This document shows, one piece after another, positions 45,071 to 54,436 of a DNA stretch of 64,000 nt (positions within the stretch are counted from its first letter, which is position 1; each line of letters starts with the position of its first letter). The stretch lies in the NCBI RefSeq assembly GCF_042427585.1, contig NZ_JBHMFC010000009.1, forward strand, positions 86,359-150,358, written 5' to 3'. Source of the DNA: Pseudalgibacter ostreae (GTDB taxonomy: Bacteria; Bacteroidota; Bacteroidia; Flavobacteriales; Flavobacteriaceae). A model generated the notes under the pieces. That model did no database searches, was not told the DNA's origin, and worked only from the letters and a program-made list of their open reading frames with translations. The translations under genes and the position numbers were made by a program.

Positions 45071-45107
45071 ATCTTCTGCTGCTCATTACAAAAAAACAGC
45101 AGAAGAT
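45071..45107 (-). terminator. Terminator of valS
   Basis: ATCTTCTGCTG (45071-45081) and CAGCAGAAGAT (45097-45107) are exact complements with a 15-nt loop. On the minus strand it is followed by GTTTTATT, so the T tract is short. Confidence 0.6.
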
Positions 45108-45126
45108 ATTATTCAAAAAACAAAAA

Positions 45127-47760
45127 TTAACTTAAACTCATCAAGCTCGCTTTTAACGTTTCAATTTTAGCTATGGCATCGGCCTCCTTATTTCGCTCAT
45201 TAGCGATCACTTGTTCTGGTGCACCTGCCACAAACCGCTCGTTCGACAATTTCTTTTGAACGGATTTTAAAAAGCCTTCGGTATAGTTAAGTTCTTCTGT
45301 TAATTTTTTTATTTCGGCTTCTACATCAATACTTCCTGCCATGGGCACAAAATATTCATTAGATTTCACCCTAAAGGTTAGGGCACCTTCTATGGGTTGA
45401 GATACATAATCCATGTATTCTAAGTGACCCAATTTAGAAATAATAGCATCAAAATTTACTGTTGAATTTTCGTTATTAATAACAGAAAAACCAATGGCAT
45501 CTTTAAAAGCAATATTTTTTTGTTTTCTAATATTTCTGATACCTGTAATAACATCCGATGCAAAATCAAACTCTGCTATCAAGGCTTCATTTATCGGCTT
45601 TGTTTCTGGCCATCTCGAGACTATTAAGGCCTCATCTGGGGTTCTTTCAGAAATATAATGCCAAATATCTTCGGTAAGAAAAGGCATAAACGGATGAATG
45701 ATTTTTAAATTATCTTCAAAAATGGCCATAACGCTTTTTAAGGTTTTAGCATCTATGGGTTGTTGATACGCAGGCTTTACCATTTCTAGAAACCAGCCGC
45801 AAAAATCATCGTAAATAAGTTTATAGATTCCCATTAAAGCATCACTCAATCGGTATTTGCTAAAATGATCTTCAATTTCAATAAGCACTTTCTGAAATTT
45901 AGATTCGTACCATGCAATCGCTATGGTACTTGAGTCTGGTTGCGCTATGGTTTCATCCACTTCCCAGCCCTCAACCAAACGGTAAGCGTTCCAGATTTTG
46001 TTACTAAATCCTTTTCCTTGTTGGCAAAGCGCTTCATCAAACATGAGGTCATTTCCAGCAGCAGAACTTAACAATAATCCTACACGCACACCATCGGCAC
46101 TATACGTTTCAATAAGCTTTAAAGCATCGGGAGAGTTCCCTAAGCTTTTACTCATCTTTCGGCGTTGCTTATCCCGTACCAAACCTGTTAAATACACATT
46201 TTCGAATGGCTTTTCGCCTTTGTACTCATACCCCGAAACAATCATTCGGGCCACCCAGAAAAATAAAATATCAGGCCCCGTAACCAAATCATTAGTTGGG
46301 TAGTAATATTTAATATCCTCATTTTCAGGATTCCTAATACCATCAAAAACACTAATAGGCCATAGCCAAGATGAAAACCAGGTATCTAAAGCATCTTTAT
46401 CCTGACGCAAATCTGCTTTATCTAAAAGAGCATTTTTAGTTTTTACTCTAGCCAAATCCAAAGCCAAATCTATGTTTTCTGCTACCACAAAATCCTCTTT
46501 TCCATAGCCATAATAATATGCAGGTATTTGTTGGCCCCACATTAATTGCCGAGATATATTCCAGTCTCTAATATTTTCCATCCAGTGGCGATATGTGTTT
46601 TCAAATTTCTTTGGAAACAATTTTATATCACCATCATCCAAAACCGCCTTAATGGCAGGTTTTACCAGTTCTTCCATTTTTAAAAACCATTGATCGCTTA
46701 ATCGGGGTTCGATAACCGCTTTGGTTCTTTCTGAAGTTCCTACTTTATTAACATGAGTTTCTGTTTTAACTAAAACCCCTTTATCTTCTAACTCTTTAAC
46801 GATTGCTTTACGCACCACAAAACGATCTTCGCCTTCGTAATGTAAGCCATGGTGGTTTAAAGAAGCATCATCATTAAAAATATCAACAACTTCAAGATTG
46901 TATTTATCGCCCAGGTTTTTATCATTCTCATCATGGGCAGGCGTTACTTTTAAACACCCTGTACCAAACTCCACATCCACATACTCGTCTTCAATAATAG
47001 GAATCACGCGACCACAAATAGGCACGATGGCTTGTTTTCCTTTTAAATGAAAAAAACGCTCGTCATTAGGATTAATACATATAGCAGTATCACCAAAAAT
47101 AGTTTCTGGTCTTGTGGTAGCAATCGTTAGCACCTCATCACTCCCGTCAATTTTATAGTTCAGATAATAGAGGTTGCCTTGGCGCTCTTCATAAATCACC
47201 TCCTCATCGGAAAGTGTTGTTTTAGCTTCAGGATCCCAATTTACCATACGGTACCCCCTATAAATCAAGCCTTTCTGATATAAATCCACAAAAACTTTAA
47301 TGACCGCTTCACTCATGTCATCATCCATAGTGAATTTAGTACGCTCCCAGTCGCATGAACAACCTAACTTTTTAAGTTGTTCCAAAATTACGCCTCCATA
47401 TTCGTGAGTCCAATCCCAAGCGTGTTTTAAAAACGCTTCACGTGACAAGCTGTTTTTATCAATACCCTGTTCTTTAAGTTTTGCAACCACTTTAGCCTCT
47501 GTAGCTATAGATGCATGGTCTGTGCCAGGCACCCAACAGGCGTTTTTACCTAATAAGCGCGCTCGACGAATTAAAACATCTTGTATGGTATTATTAAGCA
47601 TATGCCCCATATGCAAGACGCCAGTAACATTTGGTGGCGGAATAACAATAGTGTAAGGCTCTCTTTCATCTGGTGTTGAATGAAAATAATTGTGTTTCAT
47701 CCAGTAGTTGTACCACTTGTTCTCCACCTGACTTGCGTCATATTTTAAAGGCATTTGCAT
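45127..47760 (-). CDS. valS: Valine--tRNA ligase
   Basis: 877 residues. Class I signature HMGH in PPPNVTGVLHMGHMLNN (about 40-55), an editing (CP1) domain with the ATTRPETIFGD motif, KMSKSLGNS (about 530), anticodon-binding domain, and a C-terminal coiled coil (EIKKLTEELNYTEGFLKSVQKKL) that contacts the tRNA. It charges tRNA-Val and edits misacylated Thr. A TACTTTTG box at 47804-47811 (minus strand) is a likely -7 element. An in-frame Met (MPLKYD) lies two codons downstream as an alternative start. Confidence 0.97.
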   Translation of the reverse strand: MQMPLKYDASQVENKWYNYWMKHNYFHSTPDEREPYTIVIPPPNVTGVLHMGHMLNNTIQDVLIRRARLLGKNACWVPGTDHASIATEAKVVAKLKEQGIDKNSLSREAFLKHAWDWTHEYGGVILEQLKKLGCSCDWERTKFTMDDDMSEAVIKVFVDLYQKGLIYRGYRMVNWDPEAKTTLSDEEVIYEERQGNLYYLNYKIDGSDEVLTIATTRPETIFGDTAICINPNDERFFHLKGKQAIVPICGRVIPIIEDEYVDVEFGTGCLKVTPAHDENDKNLGDKYNLEVVDIFNDDASLNHHGLHYEGEDRFVVRKAIVKELEDKGVLVKTETHVNKVGTSERTKAVIEPRLSDQWFLKMEELVKPAIKAVLDDGDIKLFPKKFENTYRHWMENIRDWNISRQLMWGQQIPAYYYGYGKEDFVVAENIDLALDLARVKTKNALLDKADLRQDKDALDTWFSSWLWPISVFDGIRNPENEDIKYYYPTNDLVTGPDILFFWVARMIVSGYEYKGEKPFENVYLTGLVRDKQRRKMSKSLGNSPDALKLIETYSADGVRVGLLLSSAAGNDLMFDEALCQQGKGFSNKIWNAYRLVEGWEVDETIAQPDSSTIAIAWYESKFQKVLIEIEDHFSKYRLSDALMGIYKLIYDDFCGWFLEMVKPAYQQPIDAKTLKSVMAIFEDNLKIIHPFMPFLTEDIWHYISERTPDEALIVSRWPETKPINEALIAEFDFASDVITGIRNIRKQKNIAFKDAIGFSVINNENSTVNFDAIISKLGHLEYMDYVSQPIEGALTFRVKSNEYFVPMAGSIDVEAEIKKLTEELNYTEGFLKSVQKKLSNERFVAGAPEQVIANERNKEADAIAKIETLKASLMSLS

Positions 47761-47960
47761 ACTTTGGAATAGTTTTTGAAATGTTTGAAATGAATATTAT
47801 AGACAAAAGTACTTATATTTCTTTTTCTGTGAAAGTATATCATCATTTACACAAAAATCGTTGTTGTTTTTTTTTGTTAAAAAACAGCTACTTTAAAAAA
47901 GAATATGTACTTTTATTATGATTTTAGCAAAACAGCCCTACGTGCCGTTTATCTATTATT

Positions 47961-47992
47961 TTTGCAGACTACAGGAAAAGTAAGTATATTTG
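47961..47992 (+). promoter_or_regulatory. Promoter of the DUF1573 gene
   Basis: TTTG (47961-47964), 20-nt spacer, TATATTTG (47985-47992), about 78 nt upstream of the ATG at 48070. Its position shows that the longer frame starting at 47905 is not used. Confidence 0.75.
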
Positions 47993-48069
47993 CACACTAT
48001 TTTTTAACAATTGTGTGTGTTTTAGAGACTCATTTTATATTAAAACCAGAAAACATTAAAAACAAAGAC

Positions 48070-48486
48070 ATGAAAAAACTAATTACTATTTTATTTATCG
48101 GATTAATCAGTTTTACAATAAATGCCCAAGCGAAAATAGAATTTAAGTCTGACACCATAGATTATGGAACTATTGAAAAAGGATCTGACGGTTTAAGAAT
48201 CTTCGAATTCACTAACACCGGTAATGCGCCCCTTATCATTTCAAAAGTAACTTCTAGCTGTGGCTGTACCATACCAAAAAAACCCGAAGACCCTATTTTA
48301 CCAGGCAAAACAGGACAAATTGAGGTAAAGTACGACACCAATAGAGTAAACCCTATACGAAAAACCGTTACTGTTATATCAAATGCAGAAACGCCTACTG
48401 TAGCTTTAAAAATTAAAGGTCTTGTGGTAGATTCCAGTCAAAAAAGTGCCCTGGAAGCAAAAGACAAAAGCATCATGGCCCAATAA
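48070..48486 (+). CDS. Secreted DUF1573 protein
   Basis: 138 residues from the ATG at 48070. Signal peptide (about 1-20, FTINAQ), then an immunoglobulin-like beta-sandwich of DUF1573 type (YGTIEKGSDGLRIFEFTNTGNAPLII, SSCGCTIPKKP, GQIEVKYDTNRVNP). The SSCGCT motif is the family hallmark. Abundant in Bacteroidota, with unknown role in the envelope. The short acidic or alanine-rich tail ends with IMAQ. Own promoter and terminator. Confidence 0.88.
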   Translation: MKKLITILFIGLISFTINAQAKIEFKSDTIDYGTIEKGSDGLRIFEFTNTGNAPLIISKVTSSCGCTIPKKPEDPILPGKTGQIEVKYDTNRVNPIRKTVTVISNAETPTVALKIKGLVVDSSQKSALEAKDKSIMAQ

Positions 48487-48509
48487 GCTTTAATTATGTT
48501 ATTAATTCA

Positions 48510-48541
48510 CCCATGATATGTAAAATATCATGGGTTTTTTT
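48510..48541 (+). terminator. Terminator of the DUF1573 gene
   Basis: CCCATGATAT (48510-48519) and ATATCATGGG (48525-48534) pair perfectly around a 5-nt loop, followed by T7. Confidence 0.9.
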
Positions 48542-48756
48542 ATGGTATAGCCATTCTTAAAAACTTTATAGTACAGGTATAGCCCACCTTACATCCCTGT
48601 GAGAGCCTAAGCCCTAGCCATTTTAAGTTAAACACACCTCGCAACACTCACAAAATCAACCCACAAACCCTTAAAAAGCTTTAATAGATTTATAATTACT
48701 TTTTAAAAAAACTTTAAGATAATTTTCTCAACTTTGCACTTCAAATACTTTGTTTA

Positions 48757-49947
48757 ATGCCAACTATATCTAAAAAAGGGGAGCAGATGCCCCAATCGCC
48801 TATTCGTAAATTAGTTCCATTTGCCGATAAAGCCGCAAAAAAAGGAAAAACAATTTACTATTTAAATATTGGCCAACCCGACATCAAAACTCCCGAAGGC
48901 GCTTTAAGAGCCGTAAAAGAGAATGATATTGAAATTTTATCCTATTCAAAATCTGAAGGCTCTGAAACTTATAGAGAAAAAATAGCAACCTATTTTAAAG
49001 GTCATGATATTCATATAACTGCAGAAGACATTGTGGTTACAACGGGTGCCAGTGAAGCTTTGCTTTTTGTTTTTGGAAGCATTATGGATCCAGACGATGA
49101 AGTGATCATTACCGAACCCTTTTACGCCAATTATATTGCGTTTTCTACGGCCTCTGGAGTTAATGTAGTGCCTATCATTTCTAAAATTGAAGATAATTTC
49201 GCACTGCCTTCTGTAGAGGCGTTCGAGAAACTGATCACACCGAAAACCAAGGCCATATTGATATGCAATCCAGGGAACCCTACTGGCAATTTATATTCCA
49301 AGGAGGAAATCCAGAAATTAGCAGCTATAGTTAAAAAACATGATTTATTTTTAATTGCAGATGAAGTATATAGAGAGTTTGTGTATGATGGTGAGACACA
49401 TTATTCTATTCTTCAAGAAAAAGGCATTGAAGAACATGCCATTATGATAGACTCTGTATCTAAGCGTTATAGTATGTGTGGTGCCAGAGTAGGTAGCTTG
49501 GCTTCTAAAAACAAAATGGTTATACAAACTGCAATAAAATTTGCCCAAGCACGTTTAAGCCCGCCCACTTATGCGCAAATTGCCAGTGAAGCAGCATTAG
49601 ACACGCCCCGTAGTTATTTTGATGATGTTATTGCCGAATATATTGATCGCCGCGACACCTTAATTACAGAGCTGCGAAAAATAGACGGTATTAAAGTATC
49701 CAAACCCAAAGGCGCTTTTTATTGTGTTGTAGAATTACCAATAAAAAACTCCGACCATTTTGCGCAATGGCTTTTAGAGGAATTTGATGTAAATGGTGAA
49801 ACCGTTATGGTTGCTCCTGCCGGAGGATTTTACTCTACACCAGGTTATGGTTTAAACCAAATAAGAATTGCCTATGTTCTTAAAAAAGAGAGTTTAATTA
49901 AAGCGGTACACATATTAAAGGAAGCGCTAAAAGTTTATAAAGACTAG
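48757..49947 (+). CDS. PLP-dependent aminotransferase, class I/II
   Basis: 396 residues. NIGQPDIKTPEGAL at the N-terminus, substrate and cofactor motifs NPGNPTGNLYSKEE, ADEVYREF, and the Schiff-base Lys236 in SVSKRYSMCGARVG. C-terminal Arg for the carboxylate in NQIRIAYV. Fold type I aspartate aminotransferase family; likely substrates are amino acids such as aspartate, but the exact specificity is uncertain. The stop codon overlaps the start of murB by one base. Confidence 0.9.
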   Translation: MPTISKKGEQMPQSPIRKLVPFADKAAKKGKTIYYLNIGQPDIKTPEGALRAVKENDIEILSYSKSEGSETYREKIATYFKGHDIHITAEDIVVTTGASEALLFVFGSIMDPDDEVIITEPFYANYIAFSTASGVNVVPIISKIEDNFALPSVEAFEKLITPKTKAILICNPGNPTGNLYSKEEIQKLAAIVKKHDLFLIADEVYREFVYDGETHYSILQEKGIEEHAIMIDSVSKRYSMCGARVGSLASKNKMVIQTAIKFAQARLSPPTYAQIASEAALDTPRSYFDDVIAEYIDRRDTLITELRKIDGIKVSKPKGAFYCVVELPIKNSDHFAQWLLEEFDVNGETVMVAPAGGFYSTPGYGLNQIRIAYVLKKESLIKAVHILKEALKVYKD

Positions 49948-50960
49948 TGCGCATACAACAAAACATATCGCTTAAACCCTATAATACGTTTGGGATTGAT
50001 GTTACAGCGAAACACTTTGTAGCCGTAACAAATCACACTGAATTAACACAGGTTTTAGCCCTGAAAGAATATCCCGAGAAACTGATTTTAGGGGGCGGCA
50101 GCAATATGCTATTAACCCAAGATCAAGACAAATTGGTAATTCATATCCACATAAAAGGGATTGAAATTGTTTCTGAAGACGAAAACACTGTTTTAGTTAA
50201 AGCAAATGCCGGTGAAAACTGGCACGAATTCGTCATGTGGTGCATCAAACAAGATTTTGGTGGTCTTGAAAACCTATCGTTAATCCCTGGTAATGTTGGT
50301 ACTGCACCCATCCAAAATATAGGAGCTTATGGCGTAGAATTGAAAGATAGCTTTGTATCCTGTGAGACCATTGCTTTTGAAGATAATAAAAAACATGTGT
50401 TTAACAAGTCGGATTGCCATTTTGGGTATCGAAACTCTATTTTCAAACAAGATAAAAAGGGCAAGCACATCATTACTAGCGTGACCTTCCAGCTTACAAA
50501 AAAACAACACCAACTTCATACTCATTACGGCACAATTGCCGCACAACTTAAAGATATGGGCGTTGAAACGCCCACAATTCAAGATATTTCAAAAGCTGTA
50601 ATTCACATTAGGGAAAGCAAATTACCAAACCCTAAGGTTATTGGCAACAGTGGCAGTTTTTTTAAAAATCCGGTTATTTCACAACACCATTACAACCGTT
50701 TGCTAAAAAACTTTAACGACATGCCAAGTTATAGTGTTTCAGACCATGAGGTTAAAGTTCCCGCTGGTTGGCTTATTGAAAAAGCAGGATTTAAAGGTAA
50801 ACGTTTTGATACATATGGCGTGCATAAAAACCAAGCATTGGTTCTTGTAAATTATGGAAAGGCAAAAGGCTCCGACATCCTAAAACTTTCCGAATTAATA
50901 CAAAAAACAATATACAAACTGTTCGATATTAGTATTGAAGCCGAAGTAAACATCTTATAA
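49947..50960 (+). CDS. murB: UDP-N-acetylenolpyruvoylglucosamine reductase
   Basis: 337 residues. FAD-binding PCMH-type domain (LILGGGSNMLL, NLSLIPGNVGTAPIQNIGAYG), NSGSFFKNP with the catalytic Ser, and the E. coli-type (type I) C-terminus with KVPAGWLIEKAGFKGKR. It reduces UDP-GlcNAc-enolpyruvate to UDP-MurNAc with NADPH. The start is GTG at 49947, inside TAGTG, so it shares one base with the aminotransferase stop and is probably translationally coupled. Confidence 0.95.
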   Translation: MRIQQNISLKPYNTFGIDVTAKHFVAVTNHTELTQVLALKEYPEKLILGGGSNMLLTQDQDKLVIHIHIKGIEIVSEDENTVLVKANAGENWHEFVMWCIKQDFGGLENLSLIPGNVGTAPIQNIGAYGVELKDSFVSCETIAFEDNKKHVFNKSDCHFGYRNSIFKQDKKGKHIITSVTFQLTKKQHQLHTHYGTIAAQLKDMGVETPTIQDISKAVIHIRESKLPNPKVIGNSGSFFKNPVISQHHYNRLLKNFNDMPSYSVSDHEVKVPAGWLIEKAGFKGKRFDTYGVHKNQALVLVNYGKAKGSDILKLSELIQKTIYKLFDISIEAEVNIL

Positions 50961-51036
50961 TCAAAAAGAAATTTCTAACTTTGGCACTAATAAACCGTAA
51001 TTACTTTTAACCACCTACTACAAAAACCCTGTTATT

Positions 51037-51567
51037 TTGATTTCAGCCACCGAAAAAGAAATAGTGAGCTTATTAGAAAAAAGCGATAAGAAGGCTATTT
51101 CACTCTTATACGAGTACTATGCTGATGCACTTTATGGTGTGATTTCAAAAATCATTACGGATGAAGATGTCGCTCAAGATGTACTACAAGAAACGTTTGT
51201 TAAAATATGGAGAAATTCAAAAAAATATGACGCCACAAAGGCGAAGTTATTTACGTGGCTTTACAGAATCGCTTATAACACTGCTATCGACAAAGTGCGT
51301 TCTTTAAAAAATAAAAATACAAATGAAGTCCAAATTGAAACCTCATCCGTATATAAGATAACGTCAAACGAATTAAATCAAGACGTCTTAGATATCAAAA
51401 AACACTTGGGCAATTTAGATAAGAAGTATCAAGTTGTTATCCATGCACTCTTTTTTGAAGGCATGACCCAGCAAGAGGCAAGTGAAGAATTAGAAATTCC
51501 ACTCGGTACCATTAAGTCAAGATTAAAGATTGGATTACGTGAATTGAAGAAAATTTATCACCCCTAA
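51037..51567 (+). CDS. ECF RNA polymerase sigma factor paired with a RskA-type anti-sigma (TTG start)
   Basis: 176 residues. Region 2 (AISLLYEYYADALYGVISKI, DEDVAQDVLQETFVKIWRN, WLYRIAYNTAIDKVRS) and region 4 (LDKKYQVVIHALFFEGMTQQEASEELEIPLGTIKSRLKIGLRELKKI) are intact. The frame starts at TTG 51037; there is no ATG before region 2. The next gene, 11 nt downstream, encodes its likely anti-sigma factor. SigK/RskA-like pairs respond to envelope or redox signals in other bacteria. Confidence 0.92.
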   Translation: MISATEKEIVSLLEKSDKKAISLLYEYYADALYGVISKIITDEDVAQDVLQETFVKIWRNSKKYDATKAKLFTWLYRIAYNTAIDKVRSLKNKNTNEVQIETSSVYKITSNELNQDVLDIKKHLGNLDKKYQVVIHALFFEGMTQQEASEELEIPLGTIKSRLKIGLRELKKIYHP

Positions 51568-51578
51568 TAAAAATAGTT

Positions 51579-52373
51579 ATGAATGCGAAAATAATTACTT
51601 TTTTAAATTCTGACCTATTAGAAAACTATCTATTAGGCCATACCAATTCTAAAGAAACAGAACTGGTAGAAATGTATATTTCAAAATACCCAGAAGTTCA
51701 GGATGCCTATAACACTTTACAGTTCAATTTAGAAGTGGTTAGCAAAACCCAAGCAGTGGAAGCTCCTAAACAAATTTTAAATGCTGTTTTGAATGAATTG
51801 GATCAGGATACACCAGTAATACCCTTGAAAAAAGAAAGCACAAACCATAAAATATGGCATAAATTAACAATTGCCGCCAGTATTGCCGCTCTATTTTTTG
51901 CAGCTTATTCTTTTTCCCTCTATACTCAAAAACAAAAGCTATCTGAAGAAAATCAAGTTGTTGTGGACGAAATTTTCGATTTAAGAAACGATATAGCTAA
52001 AAACAATGAAATGCTGGATAGTGTAATGCGCCAGCTTTTAAAGCTTAACAACCCAGAAACTGAAAAATACATCATTAATGGAAATGAGCGCGCAAAAAAT
52101 TTAAAAACCATTGCGTATATCAACCCTAAAGAAAAAACATCTATGATCGATGTAGTGTCTCTTCCTAAATTACCAGAAGAGCAGTGTTATCAAATATGGG
52201 CAGAATTACAAGGAAAAATGGTAAGTTTAGGGGTTTTAAGTGAATCGGACCGAAAACTTAAGTCTATCCCCTACACCGAAGATGCGCTTGGACTAAACAT
52301 TACAATAGAGCGAAAAGGTGGCAACACGATGGCTTCTATGGAAAATAGCGTAGCCGAAATAAATTTACAATAA
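51579..52373 (+). CDS. RskA-like membrane anti-sigma factor without zinc motif
   Basis: 264 residues. The N-terminal cytoplasmic helical domain (about 1-85: NSDLLENYLLGHTNSKETELVEMYISKYPEVQDAYNTL) resembles anti-sigma domains but has no Cys or HxxxCxxC. One transmembrane helix (about 90-107), a short coiled coil, then a periplasmic RskA C-terminal domain (about 175-262: AYINPKEKTSMIDVVSLPKLPEEQCYQIWAELQ, LNITIERKGG). It should hold the adjacent sigma factor until a signal arrives. Confidence 0.88.
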   Translation: MNAKIITFLNSDLLENYLLGHTNSKETELVEMYISKYPEVQDAYNTLQFNLEVVSKTQAVEAPKQILNAVLNELDQDTPVIPLKKESTNHKIWHKLTIAASIAALFFAAYSFSLYTQKQKLSEENQVVVDEIFDLRNDIAKNNEMLDSVMRQLLKLNNPETEKYIINGNERAKNLKTIAYINPKEKTSMIDVVSLPKLPEEQCYQIWAELQGKMVSLGVLSESDRKLKSIPYTEDALGLNITIERKGGNTMASMENSVAEINLQ

Positions 52374-52400
52374 CACAAAACGGATAAATTCGTTTGCAAC

Positions 52401-52441
52401 AGCACAGCCTTGTTTTATAATAAAACAAGGCTGTGCTTTTT
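52401..52441 (+). terminator. Strong terminator after the sigma/anti-sigma pair
   Basis: 17-base arms AGCACAGCCTTGTTTTA (52401-52417) and TAAAACAAGGCTGTGCT (52421-52437) are perfect complements with a 3-nt loop, followed by TTTT. Confidence 0.9.
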
Positions 52442-52574
52442 GTATTACACCAAAACTATTACTAAAAAAGCCGTTTTAAGGTTTATCCTTTTTAAATTAA
52501 AAAACAAAAGTCCTAGTAAGTTAAGCCAAAAAAATTGCAGCAAAATCATTATCTTTGCATAAAATATCAAATCG

Positions 52575-52778
52575 ATGAAACTTCTTTTAATCACAATTAT
52601 TTTATTAGGGTTAGGAATTGCAGGAATTGCCATAAAAATCTGGGCTAAAAAAGATGGAAAATTTGCTGGCACTTGTGCCAGTCAGAACCCTATGCTCAAT
52701 AAAGAAGGAGAAGCCTGTGGTTTTTGCGGAAAAGCCCCCGAACAATTTGGAAACTGTAACGAACCTCAGCATTCTTAA
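52575..52778 (+). CDS. Small Cys-rich membrane or secreted protein
   Basis: 67 residues. One N-terminal hydrophobic helix (about 2-23), then a short domain with four cysteines in the pattern C-(13-15)-CxxC-(8-10)-C (TCASQ, CGFCG, NCNEP). A TATCTTTG promoter box is at 52550-52557. I recognise this as a widespread conserved flavobacterial protein of unknown function; the cysteines could bind a metal. It is 6 nt upstream of the glycosyltransferase gene, so it is likely the first gene of a four-gene unit. Confidence 0.75.
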   Translation: MKLLLITIILLGLGIAGIAIKIWAKKDGKFAGTCASQNPMLNKEGEACGFCGKAPEQFGNCNEPQHS

Positions 52779-52784
52779 TTTTTT

Positions 52785-53897
52785 ATGACATGTCTTGATT
52801 TTGTTTGCTACATATTTGTTGCAATAGTATTTTTTCAAATTTTATTATATTTATTTTTCTTCGGAAGATTTGCGCTACTTAAACAAAAAAAGAAACCCGT
52901 AAAAGATTTCCCTGTTTCTGTTATCATTTGTGCCAAAAATGAAGCAGAAAACCTCAAGACCTTTTTACCTTCTGTTATTGCACAGGCCTATCATGATTAT
53001 GAAATTGTATTAATTAACGACGCATCCAACGATAACACTTTAGAAGTTATGGAGGGGTTTGCCAGCAAGCACAACAACATCAAAATTGTAGATGTTAAAA
53101 ACAATGAGGCTTTTTGGGGAAATAAAAAATACGCCTTAACTCTTGGTATTAAAGCCTCAAAACATGATCATTTTCTCTTTACAGATGCAGACTGCAAGCC
53201 ACTTTCCAATCAATGGATAACGGATATGACCTCGCACTTTAGCAGTAAAAGAACCGTAGTTTTAGGGTATGGTAAGTATGCTAAAGTAAAAAAATCACTT
53301 TTAAATAAACTCATTCGCTTTGAAACTGTCATTACAGCCATTCAATATTTTACATGTGCTAAATTTGGGATGGCTTATATGGGAGTAGGCAGAAACCTAG
53401 CCTATACCAAAGACACCTTCTTTAAAGCCAATGGCTTTATAAACCATATAAAGGTTCGTTCTGGGGATGACGACCTGTTTGTGAACCAAGTGGCCACAAA
53501 ACATAATACCGCTATATGCATCACGCCAAATAGCTTTACCGAATCGCTTCCCAAAACAACTTTTAGCGAGTGGATTACACAAAAAAGACGTCACATTTCT
53601 ACAGCAAAACATTATAAACAAAAACATCAGGTTTTATTGATGTTGCAGTATAGCTTTCAATTTCTTTTTTGGTTTCTTGCGGCCATATTGCTTATAGCTA
53701 TGCATCATTGGGTTGTTGTTCTGGCACTTGTCTTGATTAAAATTAGTATTCAGTATGTTATTATAGGTCTTTCGATGAAAAAACTAGGAGAAAAAGATTT
53801 GTTCTTTTTAATTCCTTTCTTAGAATTGTTTTTGATTTTCACACATTTAACTATCTTTATAAAGAATCTTACTTCAAAACCCAATCATTGGAAATAG
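52785..53897 (+). CDS. Membrane family 2 glycosyltransferase
   Basis: 370 residues. N-terminal transmembrane helix (about 6-28), GT-A domain with VSVIICAKNEAENL, LINDASNDNTLE, FTDADCKPLS (DAD metal site), SGDDDLF, and QKRRH (a Q/RxxRW-like acceptor motif), then C-terminal helices (about 290-360). Processive-type GT2 architecture. Acceptor and sugar unknown. Its 3' end overlaps the following ECF sigma gene by 10 nt, so the two are translationally coupled. Confidence 0.85.
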   Translation: MTCLDFVCYIFVAIVFFQILLYLFFFGRFALLKQKKKPVKDFPVSVIICAKNEAENLKTFLPSVIAQAYHDYEIVLINDASNDNTLEVMEGFASKHNNIKIVDVKNNEAFWGNKKYALTLGIKASKHDHFLFTDADCKPLSNQWITDMTSHFSSKRTVVLGYGKYAKVKKSLLNKLIRFETVITAIQYFTCAKFGMAYMGVGRNLAYTKDTFFKANGFINHIKVRSGDDDLFVNQVATKHNTAICITPNSFTESLPKTTFSEWITQKRRHISTAKHYKQKHQVLLMLQYSFQFLFWFLAAILLIAMHHWVVVLALVLIKISIQYVIIGLSMKKLGEKDLFFLIPFLELFLIFTHLTIFIKNLTSKPNHWK

Positions 53898-54436
53898 ACG
53901 AAGCCATTAAGCGTGCCAAATTAAATGACCAAAAAGCTTTTAATTTCTTATTAAACACTTTTTGGGATGATGTGTATGGCTTTCAATTAAAACGTATTCA
54001 AAATGAAAACGATGCTGAGGATGTTACCATTCAAACTTTTTCTAGAGCTTTTGATAAAATTGATACCTTTAAAGAAAGCTACAAGTTCAAAACTTGGTTA
54101 ATCACGATTTCAAAAAACATCCATATTGATATTCTTCGGAAAGAAAAAAACTCCATTTCACAAATCATTTCTAAAGATGGGCAGGATGCTTATGAAATCG
54201 TGGACGAATCGCCCTCTCCTGAGGATGAACTTATTACGGAACAAAATTTAGCAAAATTATTACGCGATATAAAAAAAATGAAACCTCATTACCAAGAAAT
54301 GATCAATTTGAGGTATTTCCAAGAATTGAGCTACAAAGAGATTTCGAAAGAATTGGATCAACCTATCAACAACATAAAAGTTAAGCTGTTACGTGCCAAA
54401 AAATTATTGGCAGATATTATTACGAAGTCGTTATGA
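53888..54436 (+). CDS. ECF RNA polymerase sigma factor inside a glycosyltransferase-Nramp-like cassette (TTG start)
   Basis: 182 residues. Region 2 (AIKRAKLNDQKAFNFLLNTFWDDVYGF, NDAEDVTIQTFSRAFDKI, FKTWLITISKNIHIDILRK) and region 4 (KKMKPHYQEMINLRYFQELSYKEISKELDQPINNIKVKLLRAKKLL) are complete. The only plausible start is TTG 53888, inside the last codons of the glycosyltransferase gene (10-nt overlap). Its stop overlaps the next ATG (ATGA). No anti-sigma gene is adjacent, so control must come from elsewhere or from the amount made. Confidence 0.9.
   Translation: MEIDEAIKRAKLNDQKAFNFLLNTFWDDVYGFQLKRIQNENDAEDVTIQTFSRAFDKIDTFKESYKFKTWLITISKNIHIDILRKEKNSISQIISKDGQDAYEIVDESPSPEDELITEQNLAKLLRDIKKMKPHYQEMINLRYFQELSYKEISKELDQPINNIKVKLLRAKKLLADIITKSL

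Noticed and set aside
47905..48069. 55-codon N-terminal extension of the DUF1573 protein
   Set aside because: The promoter (47961-47992) lies inside it and the signal peptide starts at 48070.
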